Assembly: GCA_963971225.1 (NCBI GenBank)
Contig: OZ020268.1
Span: 42,291,348-42,355,347 of the forward strand
Reading direction: 5' to 3'
From: Melieria omissa
Lineage: Eukaryota > Arthropoda > Insecta > Diptera > Ulidiidae
DNA: 64,000 nucleotides
Below, one piece after another: positions 1 through 10,179 of the stretch (position 1 is the stretch's first letter; every line of letters starts with the position of its first letter). Made by a program: the position numbers and the translations under genes. The notes under the pieces were generated by a model. The model was not told where the DNA came from. It was given only the letters and a program-made list of their open reading frames with translations, and searched no databases.

Positions 1-1032
1 GCAAACGGGAGGAAGATCAGTAGACGCCACACTCCGACGCGGACTTGCTGCCGGTTGCGCGATGCCGAGGGCATTTGTCACTTTCATAAAATAAAAGGAC
101 AAAAAAAGGACATTTAACATTAATTAAATTAAAGTTAAAGATGCTATTAAAAAAAAAAAAAAAAAAACGTGCCTAAAGAAAATTGCCGGTGCGAACATCA
201 TTGGAATCGAAATAAAAGACAAAATTAAACTTTAAAATTCTTGCGTGGTTGCTAACGATGAAACAAAAAAAAACGCGAACGTATTTCGAACACTTTCCTA
301 ACGTAGACATTTTTGGAGTGAACATTTTTTTATAGAATGGCTGCAACAACACCATTTTTTCTAAACTAGTAAATGCAAATCGTAACAACATTTTGTCGAA
401 ATAAAATTTGTTCTAAAATACTTAACAACGACAAACAACAACATTCGGTTGAACGATAAAACGCCAATACCACAACAACCTCAACAACACACGCATGCAA
501 GCAACAACAAGTTTTGGGAAATTAAATTCAGCACCACAGCAACAACAACAATTTTCATCATCCATTTCGGCATTGTGCCACCACAGCCAGCACCAGCATA
601 AAATTCTGAGGGGTCCAACGACACTGCCGACGGCGATCAACGAGTGTAAACATTTGAATCCTGGCTTTTGTTAAAGAAAAACAAACAAAAAAAGAAAAGG
701 TTTTTAAAGTTTTGAGGAAACAAAACCAAGGAAGAAAATAAATGTTTGAAGGGCAAAATCGAAGACGGAGGGTTGAAGTTATTAAAAGTAAAAATGTTTA
801 ATAGTTAAAATCCTATGAGAAAATTTTGACATTTTAAGAAAAGAGAAAAACAAAGGGCTTCATGCATATATATAGTGAAAATAAAAGTGGGAAAAAATAC
901 AATTAGTGTAAAGGTAAATGCCTGGTGGGGGAAAAAAAAGTGAAAGTTTGAGAAAATTACAAATTTTCATATTTTTGTGTTGTGCCAAATTACCAATCAA
1001 GCTTCGGCTTGGATGTCGATAATTTTTTTCAG
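1..1032. other. A-rich flank or 5' untranslated/intronic DNA of the channel gene
   Basis: About 1 kb of A-rich sequence with poly-A tracts and CAA repeats. No convincing coding exon is visible; the open frames on either strand have low-complexity composition. The stretch ends in a good acceptor-like pyrimidine tract plus CAG at about 1022-1032, just before the candidate exon. It could be upstream intron or 5' untranslated sequence of the K2P gene. The exon encoding TM1 was looked for here and not found. Confidence 0.3.
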
Positions 1033-1091
1033 TGTACCTCAGCTGCATCGATGGGCCCAACGATGGACTACACGTACATACAGACACTCAC
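1033..1091 (+). CDS. Candidate upstream coding exon of the K2P channel gene
   Basis: A short stretch is bounded by an acceptor-like T-tract plus CAG on the left and a textbook donor (CAC then GTAAGT at 1092) on the right. It holds an in-frame ATG at 1051; read from there it encodes MGPTMDYTYIQTL and ends with two bases (AC) of a split codon. The next recognised exon at 12809 starts with one base that completes that codon (ACG, Thr) and continues into the cap helix, so the splice phase is compatible, although a chance match is one in three. No membrane segment is encoded, so this is not the missing TM1 exon. It could be a linker exon or an alternative first exon giving a channel that lacks TM1. 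RNA data would decide. Low confidence. Confidence 0.32.
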
Positions 1092-3871
1092 GTAAGTCAA
1101 CGTCACTTTTGGCACAATTTTTCTAACACACAAAAAAAAAAACCCAAACAAAAAAAAATATATTTACAAATATTTCGAAGAAGATAAATAAAGATCACAT
1201 AAAAATAAAAGATTTTTTTTTGTAAACTTGTTTCCTAAAAGTACCATGCATTTATCTATATAAAAATCTTGGCTATATTTGATCAGATGCTAAAAGGGGT
1301 TCACTAGGATTTTGAAGGGAAGAAAAGAAAAGAAAAGAAAAGAAAAGAAAAGAAAAGAAAAGAAAAGAAAAGAAAAGAAAAGAAAAGAAAAGAAAGAGAA
1401 AAAAAAAGGAAGGGAGTTAATGTCCTTAAAAATTTATAATTCTTTTAAAATTTATAATTTGTTAAAATGAATTTTAGTAAAATTTGCTAAACCAAAATTG
1501 TAAAATTTGCTATTGTTAATAATTTTCCTAGTTTAGTTAGCCTTAAGTTTTGCCAAATTTGTGCTTTTCTGCTGCTATATTGGGTTTCTATATATCGATT
1601 TCTTTTTTTATAAATATGGGCTATGTTTTGGAATTTATCAATAAAAATGATTTTGATTGTAATGTTTAATTGAAAGAATTTGAGTTTGGCCTGGGAATAA
1701 GGGAGTAGGAAATATTTCGTAAAAGGGTTTCTCGGCGTCAGCTACGAGGAACAATGGTAGGGTGGGCAAGGAGTATCCGACAACGTCATCATCAGGATAC
1801 TAGAAGGAAAAGGTTCGCAGGTGCAATGCGTTGGTGCACCACAGTCGGTCCGAGTTAGTTTGCAGATTCTTTCCCTTGTTTGATGCAATCGTGTGCATAA
1901 CTTTTTTGTTTTTGTGTTGTTATGTCCTCGCGCAACCGATTCGGGCTAACACTTAATGATAGCCATGCGGATAGGTGTTTTATTTAAACCTGGTTGGCCT
2001 TATTCAATCCACCCCCGCTGAAGCTACGGGTCAATTAAAAAGCCAAGTGCACACGGGTTAGCCAGGTCAACATCCCCACAACTTCCACCACACCTACTCT
2101 CACCAATCAAGGCCGGAGGATCATGAAGCCTCTGATACCGGATCCTCCTTGCGCAGGAGCGGCTGTAACCGTCGGTTACATGGTTACAGACGTGCAACAT
2201 ACATACCTACAGACATACAACACGATACATAACACACAGCAACAGCAATGCTGCCGTTTGTGGTTCTGGGTGCGTCAGCAAGACGTGCACCTTGGCCGGA
2301 CTATTTGCGGCCACTGTGCCGTTGCCGGCGCTATCTGTGACACACTGTCCGTCTGTCTTGTTGCACGTACCCTCTGAATGGTACATGACCGTTGTTTATG
2401 CACTGCTATCGCCACTTTCCTTCTCCTCGTCGCTCTGCTTCGCTCGCCACCACTGCCTCAACGACCTTTAGACGGGTTTCTACTGCTTACTCTGGCTTAT
2501 TGTTGCCTGTTTTTTCCTTTTGGCTTTGAGTTCTTTTCGCCTTCGTCTTTTGCTCATAATGAGCTGCTCAGCTAGTACGGTTTTTGTTTTGTTGCTTCTC
2601 CTATACATATTTTCATATCGTTTGGCAGCTTATTATTTGCTTCCACTCGATGCCGTCTTAGGGCTGCGAGCAGCTACTCGGACTTGTGGTTCTGACATTT
2701 AGATTAGTGGATGCCCCTTTAACCCTTAATTGTGGAGCTGTTACCAAGAAATTGTGTGCTGCTTTTCAGAACTTGAAAACCGAAAATAACTCAATATTTT
2801 TGGTGGCTAGTTGGGAAGATAACAAGAAAGATACGTGAGAAAGAGAGTTACTTCATGGACTCTTAAAACGTAATTCGAATTGTGCAGAGTAAGTTAAACT
2901 AGGTCAGCTGTATCTGCACTGGAAAGAAGCGAGTTTCTGCTTAGCTTCAATATGATTTCCACTTAGAGATGCGCTCCAGAAGGCAGCGATTCGAAAGCAT
3001 TACACGGATGGTTAAAGGTAGTAGGTATACATCCATGGCGCGTAGTTTCTAGCATTACAAATTCTTTAGCATTAAATTAAAGAAGTCAAATAATAGAAAG
3101 TTGTCCTTGAAACCTGATTTGGCCTCGAATGGCTCGGCGAGTCCTTTTATAGTCTAAAAGCTAATAGTATAACTATGAACTACCTTAACTATGGTCAAAA
3201 AAAGCTACTCATATAAGACTTTACGATGTTGGTGAAGGCAACTTTGAAGCCGGCAAATAAGTGCTGGCTGTTTATTTGCTTTTCATGGGTGGACCGATGG
3301 ACTCAATCAGTTCGTATACGCTGGTTTTCTTGCACCATTTTCAAGACTTTGAATGCGATATTTAGTTAATATATATTATAGTCTGGCGGGCTTTCATGCA
3401 ATAGGTTGGCTCGTTTCGTTTACGGATTAGGCAGAGGGCAGTTAATATTTATAATGTCTGAAGGCTGCGCTCAAAGCTGTCTCAATCGCAAACTCAGCTT
3501 ACAACTATTTATGAGCGTATGGCACCTCAGCGAACTAATTACCTCTACACTGAGCTCATTAAAAGGCGCCTCTCGTCTAATGATATTTGATACTTTTTTT
3601 AAAGGCAGTGACCTCGAAGTATGGGGTAGACGTTTTCTAGAGTCCAATTGAGGATTAGGCGGCATTACTGTTAAGACACAGATTTGTTTAAAGAAGTATG
3701 GAGAGACTTGAGTCCATTGAGTTATCACTAAAATGGAAGAGATGCACTTTGCACCATGTCCTTACTCAATACGAATCAGTTTCTACATTCACCCCAGTGA
3801 GTCTCTTTCAATCTCATAAAAGAACTTAAAATTTGCTGAAATGGCCTTTGAGTGTACGAGGCCTTTGTATG
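1092..3871. other. Intronic DNA, no gene seen
   Basis: AT-rich intronic or intergenic sequence. It contains the AAAAG microsatellite described separately and a short GGAGGATC/GGATCCTCC inverted repeat near 2115-2147. The open frames (up to 85 codons) have no recognisable domains and no splice context. Confidence 0.5.
1321..1396. repeat. (AAAAG)n pentanucleotide microsatellite
   Basis: About 15 nearly perfect tandem copies of a pentamer (AGAAA/AAAAG), ending in a degenerate GA-rich tail. Purine strand bias is complete over about 75 bp. Confidence 0.95.
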
Positions 3872-3873
3872 TA

Positions 3874-5156
3874 CGAGGGTTGCCTTTTATATTTTTTCAA
3901 AAAAGATGAAAATGCACTTTGTTATTATCAAAAATGGTTTTATTGCTTTTCAAAGTATTCTCCTTGAAGATTTATACACTTTTGAATGCACTCAAACCAA
4001 TTGTCGAAGCACTTTTTCCACTCCGATTGAGACAGCTCCAAAACATGGTTTTTGAATGCTGCAGCAGCATCTTCTGGCGATGAAAATCGTTGACCACGCA
4101 ATTTTGTCTTTGTTATGCGGGAATAAAATGGAGTCATTGGGTGCTAGGTCAGAGCTGAATGGCGGATGACCCTTTAAATCTATGCTTTGGTCGATCAAAT
4201 AGTGTTGTTTGAGCCAATGTGTGAGAGCGCACGTTGTCCTGGTGAAGAATGATTCGGCGTCGGCGGTTTTTTTTTCCGTATTTCACTGAACACGTCTGTC
4301 AAACAAATTATTGTGTACCACTCAGAATTGACTGTTCTACCGTGCTCTAACGGCACAGTAGCCACATGACCAGTTTTGCCGAAGAAATAGCCGATCATTT
4401 TCTTGGATGCTGCGTGCGCGAACAAATTTTGTCGGATTTGGCTCGTCTTGGAAGACCCACATGGTCGATTGCTGTTTTGTTTCGGGCTCACACGCATATA
4501 TCCATGATTCATCACCTGTCACGATCCTTTAAACGTATTTCAAAGTACCGCGATCGAATTTTACCATCATTTCTTTGCACCAATCGACACGAGCCTTGAT
4601 TTGAGCGATTGCCAAATTATGCGGGATCCAACGAGAACAAATCTTTCTGACAGCTAAATGTTCATGCAATATCGAATCTACGGCCGTGAAACTAATGCCC
4701 AAGGATGCCTCTATCTCACGGTATGTCACATGACGATCTTTCATTATCAGTTCACGCACAACATCGATGGTTTCTGGCACAATGACCAATTTTGGATGAC
4801 CTTCACGAAATTCGTCCTGGAGCAAGCGGCTACCACGCTTGAATTCGTTAAACCAGTTATAAATTTTCTTAAGTGTTGGTGCTTCATCACCAAATGCGAA
4901 ATTAAGGTGATCACAGCACTGTTGTTGAGATAATTCACTTCGAAAATCGTAACAAATTATTGCTCAAACATGTTCACGAGTTAAATAAGTTGAGAGATGA
5001 ATTTTTCAAGTCAGTAATAACACAAATAACGCCTGAACATCAAAATGTTCTGAACAAGTTTATGGTAAAAAATAACAAACTTTTCAATGGCAATCTCAGA
5101 TTTTTCGAAAACTCACTAGACCATCTCTATTGAAAAAATATAAAAAGCAGCCTACC
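3874..5156 (-). mobile_element. Full-length mariner element, decayed
   Basis: About 1.28 kb, the usual mariner size. The left end (CGAGGGTTGCCTTTTATAT from 3874) is matched by a diverged inverted copy ending at 5156 (AAAAAGCAGCCTACC). Both ends are flanked by TA (3872-3873 and 5157-5158), the expected mariner target duplication. The interior carries a broken transposase on the minus strand. The terminal repeats have diverged by several bases, so this is an old copy lying in the first large intron. Confidence 0.88.
3940..4938 (-). pseudogene. Mariner transposase pseudogene (DD34D class)
   Basis: Minus-strand remnants read in order. First comes the N-terminal helix-turn-helix region (about 4940-4530), with a stretch ending in WIPHNLAIAQ. 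The first catalytic aspartate follows in TGDESWIY (about 4520). The second motif is damaged (NHSSPGQRALSH). The third motif, SDLAPND, is followed by LRGQRF and the typical C-terminal SEWKKCFDNWF and GEYFEKQ. Consecutive pieces lie in different frames, so there are several frameshifts and no intact protein is possible. The family is SETMAR-related mariner. Transposition is not expected from this copy. Confidence 0.88.
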
Positions 5157-5345
5157 TAATACTTGTATGTCGTGAATTGCTTGATTGTTTTGAGATTTCG
5201 GAAATTTTTAGAAACAAATCTTTGCAGAATATTTTCTTGCTGGAAGGTATTTTCCAACAAAACTTACAAACAAAACAATACAAATGTAAAAATATTTTCA
5301 GCAGCAAAACTGATTGCGAAAAAAACCAAATTGGCGGCGCTTTCA

Positions 5346-5383
5346 TTATATATATATATTATATATATATATATATATATATT
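5346..5383. repeat. (TA)n microsatellite
   Basis: Alternating TA for about 38 bp with one phase break. Confidence 0.9.
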
Positions 5384-6894
5384 AGTTTTTATTTCCAAAT
5401 ACAAATAGTTACTAAAATCTCACCATTGTGCTAAACATTTTATTAAGTTACACAGTGTAGTAAGAAATTCCAATATAAAAAACGCAATTTGCTTTGCTTC
5501 ATTTCTTTTCTAATATTTTTCCCCACATATCCGATTGCTAGCTTTATCTGTCTTTAGCGGTCTTTTTCTCGTATTTTAGTTTCTACTCTGCTTCTCCTTC
5601 TCATTTTTCTTCTTCTTCTTCTTCTCCTTGCAATACTACCACTAGTTCTGCCAGTTGTGCACCTTGATTCGCACACAATTTCGCTATAACTGGCTGCCTT
5701 CGTTTCGTCGCTCAGCCAGCGCTTTCTCCCTCAGCCCTCTCGCCCGCTGCTATCAATTCCACGAAAAGCGCTGCTCGCAAATGCATGACACTGTCACTGC
5801 GGCAAGATAAACGCTTAAGCGAAAATTTGCCACTGCAACCGAAAATAGAAACGGTGGCCAGTGCGGGTGGACGAGTCCTGATGTGGAGCGAGCAGACAGA
5901 GCGGCGAGCGCTGCTGTTGTTGTCCGCACCCGTTAGGGCGATCTGAAGTGCTACGTTCGTGCTAGTTTGTTGTTGTAGCAGTTGTTACATTCACTTTCTA
6001 TAGTTATTGTTGTTGTAGTGAGTTATTTATAAATAACTGAAGCGCAACAAATTACAAATGCTTAATGACGCTGGCTTGTTCTCTGCTATTGCTGCATTGT
6101 TGTTGTTGTTTTGTTGTTGCTGATGTTGGGTGGCCATGCATGAAGTTCACCCGTAAAAAATGTGCTTCCATTGTATGTAATTTGTTGTTTTTGAATGATT
6201 CAGTTATTGTTGTTGTTGTTATTGTTATTGTTGCATGAATTGCACTGAATATGTAAAACAAATGTTAAGAAAACAACCAAACAAAGCAAAAACCCCAACA
6301 ACCAACATGGAAACGGGGCGAAAAAAAGAATTTGTGGCGAATTGTAAAGTTGTCGCTGTCGTTGTCATTGTTGTTGTTGTTCTAGTGGCTTCTGCGGCTT
6401 CTGCTTCTGCTGCCACTGCTGGCGGCTGTATTGCTTAAGCATGCGAAAAGCACAACAACAACACTAGATACCAACAACAACAACAAGCGTAGCAAGTGCA
6501 GTGTTGGCATTAGAACACGAAAACAATTTGTACCATTTGAATAAAAATGTTCGCATACGCTGTCGTCCTACTTTGCCGCCAACCGGTGCCGTCCTGCTTG
6601 CGGTAGCTGCTGTCTCTTTGTTGGCACGGCTGCTCTTGTTGCTGCTCCGGTGGCTGTTATTATTTCTTGCAAATGATGCACTGAGCACAAGCAGCAACAA
6701 TAAAGCACAAATACCGATCTACTGTGACAATACCAACACACAAACACACACACAATTGCATACGCAATGCGAGTGGCGAGTGTGTTGTTGGCGCTGGTGT
6801 TGTTGATTTTAGCGCTGCCATTGCTGTCGTTTATTTGTGTTGCAAATTTGCATAGAATTTTGTAGACAAGTGCATTTTGATGCAGCACACTGCA

Positions 6895-6968
6895 CACACA
6901 CACACACAAACACAAGCCGAAACACACTGTAAACAACAGCACGTACGCACACACACACACACACACAT
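6895..6968. repeat. Interrupted (CA)n microsatellite
   Basis: Two CA runs with a short unique spacer between them. They generate the cysteine/valine-rich minus-strand open frames in this area. Confidence 0.8.
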
Positions 6969-7739
6969 GTGCAGAGCACACACAATCGAATACTTAAGCA
7001 TTCAAGTGCACAGAAACATGCAGCGACGGCAACAGCGAAGATTGCTGCCTCACATTTCCAAATGTCATTTTCATTTAAATGCATTCTTGCTTGCCTCTTC
7101 CTGTGCCCTCTCTCTCTCTCTTATCTTCTATTTTCGGTTTATTTTTTGCTTTCATTCATTACCCACTAGCCGAGCAAATCGTGCTACATGCGATGCAGAT
7201 TTATCTCAATTTGTTACCACCGGCGTTGCACGAGAAATGCTTAGCACAAAATTGCTCAAGGAATGAAATCAGCAACAAATGTGTTTTGTTGGTGTTGTTA
7301 GGATGACTTCTACTCTTTCCCCTCTTGCCATACTTGCATGATTTCATGTACTATTCTCTATGCTATGGAAATGAAGTCTAACGTTCGCAATAGAAATATT
7401 TTCGTTCGTCAAATCTCTCAATTTCTGAAGGCGGTGGTGAGGTCAAACTCACAGCCGCAAGAACTGCTACTGAATTCGTTCCCTGGTTATTCCAAGTGAC
7501 TACAAAATTGGTTCCCGTTAAACCATTTTCGTGACAAGCAGGCTGATAGGTTTCTTCTACAATATTCAGTATATTTTTAATTCATTTTTTCATTCCGACT
7601 AGAACCAACATCATCATTAACCTTTTAACTTTTTAATATTATTCCTAAAATTTAATTATTCTGCACCGTTGACGTATTTATTCGACGGGAATAGCGTAAA
7701 GTTTTCATTTCGTCGTGACAAGTACTCGTAATAAATAAC

Positions 7740-8400
7740 ACTGATCAACAGCAAAATGACTTTTCTGTGTTTGACATCAGTTCTAGGATAATTAGGTACC
7801 GCTGATTTCGAATCCGCAAGCTGTTTTTAAAACTTAGTTTCCGTTTTCGCGTACTTTCGTACTCTCGGAAAAAGTATGAAAATGTATGAAAATGACTATA
7901 GTACATTTTTGGTATTATTTCGATAAGAATGGGAACCACGCCAAATAATTTGGTTGTGTTGTATTATTTGATGTTTCCGCTTTCATTTAACATAACAGCT
8001 AACTCATTAATAGATTTAAGAAAAGTTTGCATGTTTTTGACCATCCAAGAAAACGCCTTGAAATTCCATATTTTCCGACTTTGAGGTCCAATTACCGCGA
8101 AATCATAAAACTTAAATAAAATAAAATAAAAATAAATTACATTGGAAAAGAAGGCGTGAGGTGTTGTAAATGACACAAAGTGAAAATCATGTCAACCGGT
8201 TTGTTGGTTTAGAAGTTACAATCCCAAACATGAAAAAAGTCAGGGAAAATCCGAAAAGTGACACGCCCATTTTTTGCGTAAACGGAAACTAAGTTTTAAA
8301 AACGGCCTTCGGATTCAAAATCAGCGGTCCCTAATTACCCTAGAACTGATGTCAAACCCAGAAAAGCCGACCAAAAGTCGAAATTTGTTGCCCTGTGTAA
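7740..8400. mobile_element. Foldback-type element with about 90-bp inverted arms
   Basis: The left arm at about 7761-7855 and the right arm at about 8276-8366 are inverted copies with few differences. Both contain GACATCAGTTCTAG, GCTGATTT and AAACTTAGTTTCCG in one orientation or the other. Outside the arms, CACTGATCAACA (7740) and the complement of TTGCCCTGTGTAA (8388-8400) are weakly alike, so the true ends may lie there. The 420-bp interior has no coding potential. It looks like a non-autonomous DNA transposon of unassigned superfamily. Its exact ends and target duplication were not determined. Confidence 0.65.
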
Positions 8401-8469
8401 TTAAAGGTTTTTAACCTTTTGTATTTGTAGGAAAAACCACATAGATGGACGCCCTATTTATTGTTGTTT

Positions 8470-9480
8470 TTTTAATACGGGCCAACACGCCAAGGGATAC
8501 CTCTATAAATGCGAGGCTTTGCTCTGGTTCAGGAAGGAATTTATGGACTCCTGCCTTGAACCCATCAAGATCATAAGTGTTCTTAACCTTCTGCTTGTCC
8601 TTTGCTTACAATTTCGTTCGCTGTCCTTTGGGGTCAGAATAACCCCAATCAAACGGTTATATAATTTACTAACCAAACATGAAGAAATGTTACACATAAA
8701 TCACAAAAGAAAATTAAAAAGCCCCGAAAAGTGTTTTTCTCGATTTGTTACTGGGTTGTAAGCGCGATTTACACTAAATAACACAAGCAGATGAGTGCAC
8801 AAAACCGCTCAACCGTTTTTTTAATTCCGCCTGGGGTCAAATAGACCCCAAGGGGTAGACAGAAGGTTAATGGACATGCCCAAAACATCAAGACCTACCG
8901 AATCCGCAATTCTCACACCACCCATAACCAGGGATGTGTTGGGATGTGGGCATACTCATTTGTAGGATAACAGGCAACATTGGGTTTTATGAGAATTAAA
9001 ATCGACCCTGTGCGCTTGACCTACATAGAGATTTCACCCACATGGAGGTTTCTAGGTCCCGTTCTCTCTCAATCTCCACAGAGTTGGAGCACTTTGTGAA
9101 TGAATATGAATGACAAATAATGCTGTCACCCGCAAACGAGTAGATGGGATTCTTCGTCGACGACAATAGGTCTCTTGATAAAGAAAAGGAAAGGGTTGGA
9201 GAAAGGACCGAACCCTGCGGCACTCCCGCTTTTTCGAGGGTATGCCGTCTATTACAACACGAATAGAGCGATCATAGACGAAGCTCGTAATCCAACGAGA
9301 GAAGATACTACCGACGCCATAGAAAATCAATTTGGCACGAGTGCTTTATGCCACACCCGGTAAAAGGCCTTAGAAATATCCAATGCAACAACCTTGTTTT
9401 CACCGAGGAGAACCGCCATAAGGTCTCCCCGTTGCTTCACTGCTGCCGATACCAGCAGCATTTTGGATGCTTACTAAAAC
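8470..9480 (-). pseudogene. LINE reverse transcriptase remnant (Jockey-like)
   Basis: The minus strand, read from high to low coordinates, gives a recognisable reverse-transcriptase series. VVALDISKAF carries the first catalytic aspartate (about 9400), followed by RWITSFVYDRSIRVVIDG, VPQGSVLSPTL, then FAGDS in place of the catalytic YADD box. After that come FNSHKTQCCLLS and GGVRIADS-GLDVLGMS (8871-9000). The frame is broken by shifts and stops, and the second aspartate of the active-site box is replaced by glycine. The coding homology appears to continue below 8583 after a TTAA-flanked insertion. This is a dead fragment with no 3' tail or target duplication identified. Confidence 0.8.
8587..8866. 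mobile_element. PiggyBac-like MITE (TTAA target) inside the LINE remnant
   Basis: A 280-bp element is flanked by TTAA on both sides (8583-8586 and 8867-8870). Its inverted ends are CCTTCTGCTTGTCC and GGGTAGACAGAAGG. Each end also carries an inner inverted pair built on GGGGTC/GACCCC. TTAA duplication with short inverted ends is the piggyBac signature. It carries no transposase. Reverse-transcriptase homology on the upper side resumes in weaker form below it, which indicates insertion into an existing LINE copy. Confidence 0.75.
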
Positions 9481-9678
9481 GACCTACTGTCGGCGGATAA
9501 GCCGACTTGGCAAAAACTGTTGAAGCATAAAATTAGAAGCTACTTTCTAAACAATTGTGAAGAACTAACCCAATCTTTTTGGAGCCAATGGCGTTTTCGA
9601 GTAGAAGTGCTTCCCACACACTTTCCTTCTTTAACCTAACCTATCCAACACAATCTTTTTTAGAGTACTTTGTGTTAT

Positions 9679-10178
9679 ACGTGGGCAGTCCGATAAGTAC
9701 TTAGCCCCACCGCCCGATGGTGCCACTATCGCAAGAGAAATTTACTATCGTGCAGTACATCCTCGTAGGCGGCTACTGTCAAAATTGCAGCCATATTGAA
9801 TTTGTAGTTTTGTTTTGACCGCGTGTGGAAACGAACGTGTCCTCGGATTTTAGAAAAATGGATTCGCCAAATTGGTCGCATTAGGCTACGAACAGCTGCC
9901 CCATCCACCGTATTCTCCAGATTTGGCCCCGTGTGACTTCTTTTTGTTTCCAAACTTGAAAAAGTCACTCGCCGGGCAGAAATTTGAGTCGAATGAGGAG
10001 GTTATCGCCGCCACGGAGGCCTCCATAAAACGTATTTTTCAGACAGGTTAAAGAAGTTGGAGCATCGCTGGGTTAAGTGTATCGAGTTGAAAGGGGACTA
10101 CGTTGAGAAATAAATCGCCACTTTTCCAAAATTTTCGTTTTTCTTTTGTAGGCTAAGTACTTATCGGACCACCCACGT
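9679..10178 (+). mobile_element. Internally deleted mariner with well-preserved ends
   Basis: The terminal inverted repeats are 28 bp and differ at two positions. The left starts ACGTGGGCAGTCCGATAAGT at 9679, and the right ends with the complement at 10178. TA lies outside both ends. The interior (500 bp against about 1.3 kb for a full element) keeps only pieces of a plus-strand transposase: HPPYSPDLAPCDFFLFPN at about 9903, then LAGQKFESNEEV and finally WVKCIELKGDYVEK just before a stop at about 10110. It could not make a transposase. Well-kept ends on a short element are typical of copies mobilised in trans. Confidence 0.88.
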
Positions 10179-10179
10179 A

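Larger units (their letters stand above)
5160..7738. other. Intronic DNA with simple repeats, no gene seen
   Basis: Holds a TA run (5346-5383), TTC repeats near 5610-5630, many TTG/CAA triplet runs (about 5970-6490) and CA runs (6895-6968). The open frames here are leucine-, valine-, cysteine- or threonine-rich products of these repeats. No splice-flanked exon was recognised. Confidence 0.5.

Noticed and set aside
5860..5900. Hammerhead-ribozyme-like CTGATG motif
   Set aside because: The conserved core GAA and the three-stem layout are not present.
6568..7266. Cysteine/valine- and histidine-rich open frames on both strands
   Set aside because: Direct translations of CA/GT and CAA/TTG simple repeats.
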